Below are positions 55,839 through 64,000 of a stretch of 64,000 nucleotides of DNA, piece after piece; the stretch's first letter is position 1; each line of letters begins with the position of its first letter. Position numbers and translations under genes: made by a program. Where the stretch lies: the NCBI GenBank assembly GCA_963717985.1, contig CAVQYC010000002.1, positions 558,001 to 622,000 on the forward strand, written 5' to 3'. Source of the DNA: BOG-1155 sp963717985 (GTDB lineage: Bacteria; Desulfobacterota; Syntrophorhabdia; Syntrophorhabdales; WCHB1-27). Below the pieces are notes generated by a model. The model did no database searches. It had not been told where the DNA came from and saw nothing but the letters and a program-made list of their open reading frames with translations.

Positions 55839-56117
55839 ATGATCCAGAGCTTTCGGCACAAGGGGCTGCGGCAACTGTTTGAAAATGACGAGGGCAGCAA
55901 GTTGCCACCTGATATGTTGGTGCGAATCAGGATCATTCTGTCCGTGCTGCACGCGGCAACGGATGTCGCGGGCATGGACATTCCGGCTTTTCGGCTGCAT
56001 GCTCTCAAGGGAGAGTTAAAAGGGTTTTTCTCGGTTACTGTCCGGGCAAACTGGCGGATTGTTTTTCGTTTTGAAGATGGAAACGCTTTTGACGTTGATT
56101 TTGTCGATTACCATTAG
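55839..56117 (+). CDS. higB: HigB-type toxin, second module
   Basis: A 92-aa HigB/RelE toxin (MIQSFRHKGLRQLF; FRLHALKGELKGFFSVTVRANWRIVF; DVDFVDYH). It is a distinct paralogue of the toxin at 55071, only about half-similar, so this is not a recent duplication. The antitoxin follows after 15 bp. Confidence 0.9.
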   Translation: MIQSFRHKGLRQLFENDEGSKLPPDMLVRIRIILSVLHAATDVAGMDIPAFRLHALKGELKGFFSVTVRANWRIVFRFEDGNAFDVDFVDYH

Positions 56118-56132
56118 GGTGAGGTAAAAGCC

Positions 56133-56423
56133 ATGGAGATGAAAAATCCCGTGCATCCCGGCCTTCTTGTTGTCGAGTGTCTTAGCGACCTTGGGCTGAC
56201 TGTCGCTGAAGCCGCGAAGGGCCTGGGCGTGACGCGCCAGCAGCTTCACAACGTGATTGCCGGACGTAGCAGCGTGACGCCTGAAATGGCAATCAGGTTT
56301 GAAAAAGCCTTCGGCAGCACTGCGGATACCTGGCTGAAGATGCAGATGAATTATGACCTCGCGCAGGCGCGCAAACGCGAGGGTGAGATCGCTGTCACCC
56401 GACTGGCCCCGAAAGTTGCCTGA
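56133..56423 (+). CDS. higA: HigA-type antitoxin, second module
   Basis: A 96-aa HTH antitoxin (NPVHPGLLVVECLSDLGLTVAEAAKGLGVTRQQLHNVIAGRSSVTPEMAIRFEKAFG in outline). It partners the toxin directly upstream. Together with the first pair it forms a small toxin-antitoxin island ahead of the CRISPR array. Confidence 0.9.
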   Translation: MEMKNPVHPGLLVVECLSDLGLTVAEAAKGLGVTRQQLHNVIAGRSSVTPEMAIRFEKAFGSTADTWLKMQMNYDLAQARKREGEIAVTRLAPKVA

Positions 56424-56517
56424 GAGCGCTTAATAGCATCCGTATCAATGACCAATCGCGGATATGTTTCGAATGGCGGGCCTCCAGGCTGCGATGCCCG
56501 TACGTACCCCCCCCTCA

Positions 56518-56817
56518 TCAACTCGACAAAATGACAGCGTCCCCTTGGCCCTTCTGTTTTCCTCCGGGGGTGACGATCCAAAGGGGGGGGTGACAATTTG
56601 TCCCCACCCCTTTGGATAACTCAGCGTCTCGATTACGCATTTTCTTGATATAGTCTGTGCTGTTGACCGTATCGGTCAACACCTCCACAACATCGGCCAC
56701 AACGAACCACCATTCGTTATTGTGGATCGTTTTGCTGATTTCCTTGCCTTTGAAAACCGCTATGTGAGATTCCAAATTATCCCCCCTGCCCTGGTTATTG
56801 ATGTCATTCATATCCAC
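56518..56817 (-). pseudogene. Truncated Bro-N domain protein
   Basis: A 99-aa frame whose first ~80 residues match the Bro-N domain (GKEISKTIHNNEWWFVVADVVEVLTDT; DYIKKMRNRDAELSKG; PLWIVTPGGKQK) of phage antirepressor-like proteins. After GGKQK the family continuation is replaced by GQGDAVILSS and a stop; the replacing DNA is a dispersed 21-mer also found at 37569. Interrupted by a short repeat. It ends about 50 bp before the distal end of the CRISPR array. Confidence 0.7.
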
Positions 56818-56868
56818 CTCACAAGTTCACAACTTGCCTCTGTTCTCTTCCGCGTTCGCGTAATAGTT

Positions 56869-59523
56869 GTTTCAATCCACGCCCCCGTCAAGAATGCTAT
56901 AGGCTTTCTGTTTCAATCCACGCCCCCGCGCGGGGGGCGACGCCGGGCGACCTGATTATACTCACAGCATCCCCGTTTCAATCCACGCCCCCGCGCGGGG
57001 GGCGACGCAAATCTTCAGGCGCAAGTAACGGCGGCAGTAGCGGTTTCAATCCACGCCCCCGCGCGGGGGGCGACGCGATGATGAGGCTCTTGCCGCTGCC
57101 CGTAGGGAGTTTCAATCCACGCCCCCGCGCGGGGGGCGACATTCGGCAACCTTCCACGGAAACTCATTCTTGTTGTTTCAATCCACGCCCCCGCGCGGGG
57201 GGCAACCGATAGACGGCATCGAGCATGACGTCTGTTTTTAGTTTCAATCCACGCCCCCGCGCGGGGGGCGACACAGAGCGTCGGTGTAAGGCTAAATAGG
57301 TGATTGTGTTTCAATCCACGCCCCCGCGCGGGGGGCGACACTCTCTCGCTAACGGCTTCAGCTTGCAGTCGCCGTTTCAATCCACGCCCCCGCGCGGGGG
57401 GCGACGAGGCGCTTATCTGGGCTCAACCGTTGAGGAAGCGTTTCAATCCACGCCCCCGCGCGGGGGGCGACGCCGCACGGCGAAAGAGACCGGTGAGGCG
57501 GCAAAGTTTCAATCCACGCCCCCGCGCGGGGGGCGACACGAAAGGAGGGAAGATGTATGGCAGGAATTGAAGTTTCAATCCACGCCCCCGCGCGGGGGGC
57601 AACCAAAACCCTCGATTGGGTAGAAGACAGGATAGTCGTTTCAATCCACGCCCCCGCGCGGGGGGCGACACACCACTTTTTGTCACTTGATAGCTCCAAC
57701 TCGTTTCAATCCACGCCCCCGCGCGGGGGGCGACGAAAGCAAGCTTACTGCCGCATTGTTGGAGATGCTGTTTCAATCCACGCCCCCGCGCGGGGGGCGA
57801 CGCCAGAAATTTGACAGAGCCAGTAAGCTTTGGGAGTTTCAATCCACGCCCCCGCGCGGGGGGCGACACAAAACTGATTGTGTCGTACTGCTTGCCACAC
57901 GAGTTTCAATCCACGCCCCCGCGCGGGGGGCGACTCGGCGCCATCACCTACAGCCGCTGCGTCGAGGAAGTTTCAATCCACGCCCCCGCGCGGGGGGCGA
58001 CACGTAAATTCTACCGCCGACTCTGTTGACGCGAAGTTTCAATCCACGCCCCCGCGCGGGGGGCGACGCATAACCTGTTACAGGCAGGCCATGCATCGAA
58101 AGTTTCAATCCACGCCCCCGCGCGGGGGGCGACAAAATACGTTGCAAAGTCCGCCGATCAATGGATTGTTTCAATCCACGCCCCCGCGCGGGGGGCGACA
58201 AATCGAATTCTTGATAAACTGGCTTTATTGTTGTTTCAATCCACGCCCCCGCGCGGGGGGCAACCAAAAATCTTTAACCGCGTCGTCTACTACGTCCAGT
58301 TTCAATCCACGCCCCCGCGCGGGGGGCGACCCCGGTGGCGGCCGAAGGTACAGCCCCTGTCGATGTTTCAATCCACGCCCCCGCGCGGGGGGCGACTCAG
58401 CGCCCCTGTAGATCGCGTCGTTCTCGACAAGTTTCAATCCACGCCCCCGCGCGGGGGGCGACCATCCGGAGTATCGAATCTGTCAACCATGTCGTCGTTT
58501 CAATCCACGCCCCCGCGCGGGGGGCGACTTTGAGCCTTGTCCTCTTTGATGTATTGCAATGCGTTTCAATCCACGCCCCCGCGCGGGGGGCGACGTCTGC
58601 CGAGTGCCGGGCCGGGTGTGTGTACGATGTTTCAATCCACGCCCCCGCGCGGGGGGCGACGCGGTCAGCTGGTGGAGTAAACTACTTACAGATGGTTTCA
58701 ATCCACGCCCCCGCGCGGGGGGCGACACAATGACGGCGCCAAGCGGCGGGAATGGCAGAAGTTTCAATCCACGCCCCCGCGCGGGGGGCGACTCCGGTCT
58801 CATTGTGCAGCAGAACGCGACCAACCCGTTTCAATCCACGCCCCCGCGCGGGGGGCGACGCCTGGTAGATCGCATCGACAAGATCAAAGCAAGTTTCAAT
58901 CCACGCCCCCGCGCGGGGGGCGACGCCGCTAGACGTTCCTAAGTTGTAGGGCGGTGAAGTGAGTTTCAATCCACGCCCCCGCGCGGGGGGCGACCAAGAA
59001 AACCGGCGCGGGTTTAAGTCCCGCGGCCGTGTTTCAATCCACGCCCCCGCGCGGGGGGCAACCCTGCGCGGCCGGCGATCTTTTCTACGTCTTCCCGTTT
59101 CAATCCACGCCCCCGCGCGGGGGGCGACGCCCACCGGTCTGCTCGCCTCGGTCGAATTCACGTTTCAATCCACGCCCCCGCGCGGGGGGCGACCCCCGGC
59201 TGCATCCCAGTTCTTGCTTACGCAGCAGTTTCAATCCACGCCCCCGCGCGGGGGGCGACGACGCTAAGTGCCGTGAGGTCTATCGACGTGCCGGTTTCAA
59301 TCCACGCCCCCGCGCGGGGGGCGACGATTTTACTAAGCTGGGTTGAGCTTAGGGGACTGGTTTCAATCCACGCCCCCGCGCGGGGGGCGACTCCCCAAAG
59401 TAAAGTAAAGAAAAGTAAAGTAAAGTTTCAATCCACGCCCCCGCGCGGGGGGCGACGCGATGCGATCCTGATCTATGCGAAAACCACGATAGTTTCAATC
59501 CACGCCCCCGCGCGGGGGGCGAC
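56869..59523 (-). CRISPR. Type I-C CRISPR array, 40 repeats and 39 spacers
   Basis: Forty 32-bp repeats (first at 56910-56941, last at 59492-59523) plus a 19-bp partial repeat at 56869-56887 on the far end. On the plus strand the repeat begins GTTTCAATCCACGCCCCC and ends GGGGGGCGAC; the minus strand is the expected I-C orientation, ending GGATTGAAAC. Spacers are 33-38 nt, mostly 34. Four repeats (starting at 57175, 57572, 58233 and 59031) end GGGGGGCAAC instead. The leader lies at the cas2 side, so the newest spacer is at 59457-59491. Confidence 0.97.
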
Positions 59524-59703
59524 AGTGTTACTCTAACACACCAAAAATAAACAGCAAATACCAGCGATTTCGCGGAGCGGACACATCGCCTTCTGTCTCA
59601 CCTCATATAGTTGTCAAAGAGCCCAAAATAACTACAACGATTCCAACATGATAGAGCAATCGCGAAACCCCCCGGAAAACCACGTGTGCTCGGGGTTCGC
59701 GGA
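59524..59703 (-). promoter_or_regulatory. CRISPR leader
   Basis: A 180-bp stretch, relatively A+T-rich next to the array, between the last repeat and the cas2 stop. It should drive array transcription on the minus strand and mark the integration end. No gene is present. Confidence 0.7.
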
Positions 59704-59994
59704 TCATGCAATCAGGGGTCCTTCCTGGTCAAGGCCCGCTTTCGCGCCCACGTGCTCGACACGTCGCCTCCAGTTGGACCCAAGATAATAGAAACGCAGG
59801 CTGTCCTTCGCGTGATCGATCTCATCGATAAGACGATGCTTCAAGACAGTCCATTGCGCCGGGTCTACGATGCATTCAAAAACGGAATACTGGACCCTCT
59901 GGCCAAAGTCTTCACAAGCCCTGGCAACGCGATTGAGGCGACGCGAGCCGCCAGGGTCTTTTGTCGCCACGTCATAGCTCACCAGAACCATCAT
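59704..59994 (-). CDS. cas2: Cas2 (type I-C)
   Basis: A 96-aa spacer-integration subunit that dimerises between two Cas1 dimers. The ferredoxin-like start VLVSYDVATKDPGGSRRL has the conserved Asp, followed by RVQYSVFEC. Ribosome site AAGGAGG. It follows cas1 by 12 bp. Confidence 0.96.
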   Translation of the reverse strand: MMVLVSYDVATKDPGGSRRLNRVARACEDFGQRVQYSVFECIVDPAQWTVLKHRLIDEIDHAKDSLRFYYLGSNWRRRVEHVGAKAGLDQEGPLIA

Positions 59995-60006
59995 TGGTGT
60001 GCCTCC

Positions 60007-61038
60007 TTACTTCCAGATGAACGGCGGATATCCGTCGAGGTCTCCACGCAGATACCGTGTAAAGAGGAGCGCCTGGACGTGGAACAATATGCCAACCGCG
60101 ACTTTTTCTCCGAGAAAGGGGTGCATGATCTCTTCCTGCTTTCTCTCCTGGTACGCCACGAGCACGGTCTTTCGTGTATCGTCGCTCATGGTAACGGCCC
60201 CGGAATCCATCTTTTTGAAGCCCTTATCCTGAACTTGTTGAAGGTTGATGAGCGACAGGGTAAGGCGGTCGGCAATAAAGGGTCTGAATTCCTCCATGAG
60301 GTCTAGCGCGAGTCCGGGCCGGCCCGGTCTGTCCCTGTGCAGAAAACCAACTGCCGGATCGAGCCCGACCGTCTCCAGGGCCGATCTCACGTCGTGCATA
60401 AGCAACGTATAGATGAAGGACAGGAGACAGTTTACATTGTCGAGGGGCGGGCGCCTGTTTCGCTCATCAAACCGGAAGGTCTCCTTTTGCGCCACAATCA
60501 AATGATCGAATACATCGAAATAAATGTGCGCCGAATCCCCCTCGAAACCCCGCAACTCATCGAGTGAATGATTGCCGTCAATAAGCTCGATCTGCCGGGT
60601 CAACCGAAGAACCGCATGGCGCATCTCCTGCTCGTCGATCTTGCTTGCGTGGTCCCGGATCACCCTTTGCAGCACCGCCCGGCAGTTGGCGATTTTCCCC
60701 GTCAGGATACTTTTCGCGATCTCCGCCGACTGTTCGAGATCGTCGGCGCGCCTGTACTGCTCCCTTCTCAGCAGGACATTGCCGGATACCGGCCCCTGGA
60801 CTCTCGCCAGAAATCGCCCGTGCTCGGTCAAGAAGCTGAGGCCCACCTGTTTTTCAGCGCAAAACCCCATAAGATAGGGACTGCACCCGACATTGCCGAA
60901 ACAGACGATCCCTGAAATGGTGTGCACGGGCAGACGCAGACGCACGTCTCCATCGACCTTGACAGCGACCGTCTCGCCCTCCTTCGAGAGATACGCCCCC
61001 TGGGTGGTGACATAAAGCGTGTTGAGAAGCTTTTTCAT
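60007..61038 (-). CDS. cas1: Cas1 (type I-C)
   Basis: A 343-aa integrase-nuclease that inserts spacers at the leader. The Cas1 fold is clear (NTLYVTTQGAYLSKEGETVAV; LRGFEGDSAHIYFDVFD with the metal Glu; VGFLHRDRPGRPGLALDLMEEFRP with His and Asp/Glu). The ATG at 61038 overlaps the cas4 stop as ATGA. It forms the adaptation complex with Cas2 and Cas4. Confidence 0.97.
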   Translation of the reverse strand: MKKLLNTLYVTTQGAYLSKEGETVAVKVDGDVRLRLPVHTISGIVCFGNVGCSPYLMGFCAEKQVGLSFLTEHGRFLARVQGPVSGNVLLRREQYRRADDLEQSAEIAKSILTGKIANCRAVLQRVIRDHASKIDEQEMRHAVLRLTRQIELIDGNHSLDELRGFEGDSAHIYFDVFDHLIVAQKETFRFDERNRRPPLDNVNCLLSFIYTLLMHDVRSALETVGLDPAVGFLHRDRPGRPGLALDLMEEFRPFIADRLTLSLINLQQVQDKGFKKMDSGAVTMSDDTRKTVLVAYQERKQEEIMHPFLGEKVAVGILFHVQALLFTRYLRGDLDGYPPFIWK

Positions 61039-61676
61039 ACTGCACCCGGCTCGGTCATTTTCGAAAGATATCGTTTCACCGACGATCTTTTCTCCATCTT
61101 TTTCGGCAAACATTCACCGATGAGAGAACAACTCTCGCACCGCTTGCCGTAGACCGGCGGAGGTGTCACGCCGGAAGCGATCAGTTGGCGCACCTTGTCT
61201 GCGGCCTCCTCCGTTTCGCGCCGGAGTGCTTCATCGAAGGCGACGTCAAGACGCCTTCGTGTCCTGCCATAGAAGAGCGCACCTTCCGCAACAGGAACCG
61301 ACAGCATCTCCTCCAGGCAGACGGCCTGGGCGCAGAGCTGGATCTTGTCGGAGTGGTCCGGTTTCGGCTTCCCCCGCTTGTGCTCCACAGGAAAAGGCTG
61401 CCAGGCACCCTTCCCTATCCGGTGGAACTCCACCACATCCGCTTTACCGATCAGCCCCAGCCGAAGGGAGCGCAACGGGATGCCGTATTCGATGCGCACG
61501 GCGCCCCTCGATTCCCGCTGCTCTTCGTGCACCTTCTCGTGCATGATCCTGCCCTCGGCGGTAAGGCCACTCTCGGTCCACACCTGCTCGATGTGAATCA
61601 GGGCGCATTGGCGCGGACAGAAAGCAAAGTGCTGAAGGGCGGAAATCATAATAAGGTCGTCTTCGGAATAGCTCAT
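61035..61676 (-). CDS. cas4: Cas4 (type I-C)
   Basis: A 213-aa RecB-like iron-sulfur nuclease that trims prespacers. AFCPRQCALIHIEQ at the N-terminus supplies the first cluster Cys; GKADVVEFHR and EHKRGKPK form the nuclease site; CESCSLIGEC supplies the remaining cluster Cys. The ATG at 61676 overlaps the stop of the four-helix-bundle gene as ATGA, so its translation is coupled to that gene. Confidence 0.95.
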   Translation of the reverse strand: MSYSEDDLIMISALQHFAFCPRQCALIHIEQVWTESGLTAEGRIMHEKVHEEQRESRGAVRIEYGIPLRSLRLGLIGKADVVEFHRIGKGAWQPFPVEHKRGKPKPDHSDKIQLCAQAVCLEEMLSVPVAEGALFYGRTRRRLDVAFDEALRRETEEAADKVRQLIASGVTPPPVYGKRCESCSLIGECLPKKMEKRSSVKRYLSKMTEPGAV

Positions 61677-62248
61677 GGCTTCTTCCATGGCCCTCGCGCC
61701 TGGGACCGCACGCGGTGGAGCCGCTCGGTAAAGCCGCCCTCTTCCAGGAATTGCTTCTCCAGCCGTTGCAACTGCCGATCGAGGAGGTAGTTTGCCTGGT
61801 GGATCAGGCAAATGGCGGTGTTGGCGGCGATTTCAGGTGTGTTTTCTTCAAGATAGGTCTTATAGGTCGAATAGGACCTATCGGACCTATACGCAAGCGC
61901 TCTTACTTCTCGCGCCCGCGGGTGCTCTTTCGTCCACAGCGGCAGCTCCCGCTGCCGCAGAAAGTCCTGAAAATCCAGCAGCAGCTCTTCAAGGCTGGCC
62001 CGCGCCACGCCCACGAGCTTAAGCTCTGTTTTTCTGGAAGTGGCTGACGCCACGCTTCCCTCCGCGATGTTTTGCTTACCGCTCCGCGCCGCCTGCACCA
62101 TCTGGTCAACGGTCCGCGAGCGGCGATCGACGAAGCGATCGCAGAACGCCATCGTGGCGTCGAAAACGATCTCCGCCATCTGATAGGATTTCAGATCCCG
62201 ATAGCCTCCGTGGGGAGGGATGAGGGAGGGGGGAGGGGGGTCAGTCAT
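61673..62248 (-). CDS. Four-helix-bundle protein (IVP family) within the cas operon
   Basis: A 191-aa protein of the 23S rRNA intervening-sequence/four-helix-bundle family with a C-terminal suffix (NTAICLIHQANYLLDRQLQRLEKQFLEEGGF). Core segments are RDLKSYQMAEIVFDATMAF and DQMVQAARSGKQNIAEGS. The ATG at 62248 lies just after the cas7 stop and the gene's stop overlaps cas4 start. A palindromic TAGGTC-type repeat (61853-61891) is built in frame into the coding region. It is not a standard I-C gene; a role in adaptation is only suggested by coupling. Confidence 0.88.
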   Translation of the reverse strand: MTDPPPPSLIPPHGGYRDLKSYQMAEIVFDATMAFCDRFVDRRSRTVDQMVQAARSGKQNIAEGSVASATSRKTELKLVGVARASLEELLLDFQDFLRQRELPLWTKEHPRAREVRALAYRSDRSYSTYKTYLEENTPEIAANTAICLIHQANYLLDRQLQRLEKQFLEEGGFTERLHRVRSQARGPWKKP

Positions 62249-62261
62249 AACTTGCCTCGGG

Positions 62262-63386
62262 CTAAGCCAAACGTGTAACATGCACGCCAGGGAAACCGTG
62301 AGCCTCCAATGAGCCATTCTCAGGAAATTCGATAACGCCCTCGTAGTCTTCGAAGGATCGAGGCGTCCCGCCAATCCCAGGAGTTTTGACTAGTTTAAAA
62401 AGCTTGTGTGCAGGGGCATTCCCTTTTTCATTGTCATGAGAAAAGACCCAAAGACCTCGAACCGCCATCTCTCCTCTAGCCGCCGACCGGTCGAATTCAA
62501 AAAGATTAGTGAGGGCTTCCCAGAGGGCCTCCAGGTCCGCCTGTCTAACCCCTGTTCCGCTATCTTGTTTTGCCAAGAAGGGATTGAAGTAGCCATGCGC
62601 ACGGTAAAGGCCATAGGCAATCAATGGCTTACGGCCCATCTCGGTCCGTTTCCTTTTGCGGTCCGCTTCCTTGGTGATAGCGACGCGGGTTATCGATATG
62701 CCTTGGGGAAAAACGTGATCGAGAGACGTGGAAAAGGTGCACTGCACGGGCCCCCTAACCTGGCCTGCGTTCGTTCCGGCGGTAAGAACGGCCCCGAACA
62801 TACGTATGTCGAAGTAGTCACGGCAGAGCACGCTCTTCGCCTCTTCCCTTTTCTTGGGGGTAACCCTGGGCTGCCCCTTGATGGCCATGGCCATGGCCTT
62901 CGCCAGCGCCTTCAGCTTCGGTTCCAGGGCTTTACCCACCTCGTTGCCACCCTTCAGGATATCCAGGATATCCTTCTCTTTGCTTGCCTCGCCGGCATAA
63001 GTCAGGCACGGCGTATCCGAATCGAACTCCAGGTCGTCGGCATCAAGATGGGCCAACCATTCCACAAGTTCCTCATCGTCGGAAACATCAACTTTTGTGG
63101 CTTCGATACCCGTTTCCCTGAGTGCGCGAAAGTAGAGGGTGTTCAAGGCGGTCTTGCTCTGGACGAATATGCCGAACCCCGGCCTGGACTGGCCGTTGTC
63201 CTGCTGGGTAAGGGCGATATAGTCTCTTATCTTGCGTTTGATCGCTACATCCGTTACCAAGCCGTGCATCGTTTCGGTGTCTACGCGGGGCAGGTTTCCC
63301 GTATCGGGATCGCCATTGGGGTTACCGTTCTTTACGTCGAACAGCAGAACGAATTCGTGTCTCTTGCCGGGATCGGTATGGATCAT
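62262..63386 (-). CDS. cas7: Cas7 (type I-C, Csd2)
   Basis: A 374-aa backbone subunit of the Cascade complex that coats the crRNA. The start FVLLFDVKNGNPNGDPDTGNLPRVD is the Cas7c signature; the RRM core continues and later GQVRGPVQCTFSTSLD appears. It is about 80 residues longer than usual Csd2, with extra sequence between about residues 90 and 175 (acidic, then Ala/Lys-rich). Start overlaps the cas8c stop as ATGA. Confidence 0.95.
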   Translation of the reverse strand: MIHTDPGKRHEFVLLFDVKNGNPNGDPDTGNLPRVDTETMHGLVTDVAIKRKIRDYIALTQQDNGQSRPGFGIFVQSKTALNTLYFRALRETGIEATKVDVSDDEELVEWLAHLDADDLEFDSDTPCLTYAGEASKEKDILDILKGGNEVGKALEPKLKALAKAMAMAIKGQPRVTPKKREEAKSVLCRDYFDIRMFGAVLTAGTNAGQVRGPVQCTFSTSLDHVFPQGISITRVAITKEADRKRKRTEMGRKPLIAYGLYRAHGYFNPFLAKQDSGTGVRQADLEALWEALTNLFEFDRSAARGEMAVRGLWVFSHDNEKGNAPAHKLFKLVKTPGIGGTPRSFEDYEGVIEFPENGSLEAHGFPGVHVTRLA

Positions 63387-64000
63387 TTTGCCCCTCCTTC
63401 GGGATTCTCTGCGTTTCGATTACTGCGAAATTTTGCCCTTTGATGGTAAAAGCCCAATGCGAAATCCGCTTGCTCCTCAAGATTCAGGGTCCTCGGAAAA
63501 CCACCGGCTTCCTGCAAAGCCGCCATTATTTTCTCCAGGCGCACATTTATATCTTTGCCTGCATCTGGAAGATGGGCGACCGTTGCCTGACCCATAAGTT
63601 TGCCGAACGTGCCCTTTGGGGCACTCGACGCGCCACCGTAAAAGCGGTTCACGATGGTCGTCTCCAGCCGTCTCCTTGCCTTGACCCAGGTCGCAACCTG
63701 TTGCGCCTCCTCAAGGACGGCCAACAGACATCCGCACAGGTATGCCGGATTGCCACATTCCTCATTCAATTCCGTCATTCTTTCTCCCTCCTCGCTATCA
63801 TAGTAGAGACCCAGTTTTATTGCCGCCGCAAGGGCCTGCGGCCATCTATCATCCCACAGCCGCTCCCTGCTCTTCCGGTTGCGTTCCCTCAGCGCGGCTT
63901 CGTTGAGGAAAAGCCCGCCAAGCCGCTGAGCGGCCATGATATGTAGATCGTTCGGCGGGTAAACCCCGGTGTATGCTGTTCGAAGAAGCGCCCTCGTGAG
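63383..64000 (-). CDS. cas8c: Cas8c (Csd1), C-terminal part
   Basis: The last ~205 residues of the type I-C large subunit; the frame runs open past the ATG at 63937 to the window edge (LTRALLRTAYTGVYPPNDLH reads on before MAAQRLGG). The C-terminal helical region (ECGNPAYLCGCLLAVLEEAQ) is typical of Csd1. The N-terminal PAM-recognition part, cas5 and cas3 must lie outside the window. Confidence 0.93.
   Translation of the reverse strand, partial: LTRALLRTAYTGVYPPNDLHIMAAQRLGGLFLNEAALRERNRKSRERLWDDRWPQALAAAIKLGLYYDSEEGERMTELNEECGNPAYLCGCLLAVLEEAQQVATWVKARRRLETTIVNRFYGGASSAPKGTFGKLMGQATVAHLPDAGKDINVRLEKIMAALQEAGGFPRTLNLEEQADFALGFYHQRAKFRSNRNAENPEGGAK

Noticed and set aside
56900..59540. Many open frames with SIHAPARGAT or FNPRPRAGGD repeats across the CRISPR array
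   Set aside because: They are translations of the 32-bp repeats in different frames; no ribosome sites or real domains.

Overview
The window looks like a chromosome segment of a mesophilic, strictly or facultatively anaerobic Gram-negative bacterium of the former Deltaproteobacteria. Syntrophorhabdus- or Geobacter-like relatives fit best, but this is inferred from gene content only: a PilMNOPQ type IV pilus, sigma-54 control of pilin, a DsrC-like protein, cytochrome bd plus KatG for oxygen defence, and acyl-CoA enzymes. GC is moderately high and housekeeping genes are mixed with mobile and defence modules.

Layout. 1-2.1 kb: 3' truncated katG and a Fur/PerR-family regulator. 2.1-3.5 kb: insertion sequence copy 1. 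4.4-11 kb: crotonase-fold enzyme, cupin, kinase-like protein and a TetR/TolC/HlyD/DHA2 efflux operon. 11-12.4 kb: IS copy 2. 12.4-19.4 kb: a response-regulator relic, glutamate dehydrogenase, radical SAM protein, a single-domain IMP cyclohydrolase, purD, leuB and two small regulators. 19.5-28.8 kb: a complete type IV pilus block (pilA, pilD, pilMNOPQ, an NtrC-type regulator, one unknown exported protein, rluB). 29-34.8 kb: tRNA(CAU), a zinc-ribbon protein, RNase HI, RNase P RNA, a GNAT enzyme, lytic transglycosylase, fmt and def. 34.9-36.3 kb: IS copy 3. 36.4-53.4 kb: TetR plus flavin-fold protein, thioesterase, hydrolase, SDR, acyl-CoA dehydrogenase, aminotransferase, Crp-type regulator, M50 protease, YtxH proteins, ferredoxin, paired M16 peptidases and cydAB. 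53.9-56.8 kb: a tandem DsrC-like protein, a decayed RelE-type toxin, two higBA modules and a broken Bro-N gene. 56.87-59.52 kb: a CRISPR array with 40 full repeats and 39 spacers. 59.5-64 kb: leader and the type I-C genes cas2, cas1, cas4, a four-helix-bundle gene, cas7 and the 3' part of cas8c; cas5 and cas3 would lie beyond the window end.

The strongest unusual signal is the insertion sequence. All three copies are 1357 bp, have identical transposases and make 14-16 bp target duplications. In every case the duplication on the transposase-5' side directly abuts a TTGACA hexamer reading outward, with a plausible -10 17 bp further on. The element therefore appears to insert at a fixed position just upstream of promoter -35 boxes. 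Other notable points are a four-helix-bundle protein translationally coupled into the I-C cas operon, a fused double DsrC domain lacking the terminal cysteine, a five-unit 13-bp iteron-like array present in two distant intergenic regions, a low-complexity CRISPR spacer, and a canonical sigma-54 pilA promoter beside an activator with a degenerate receiver.
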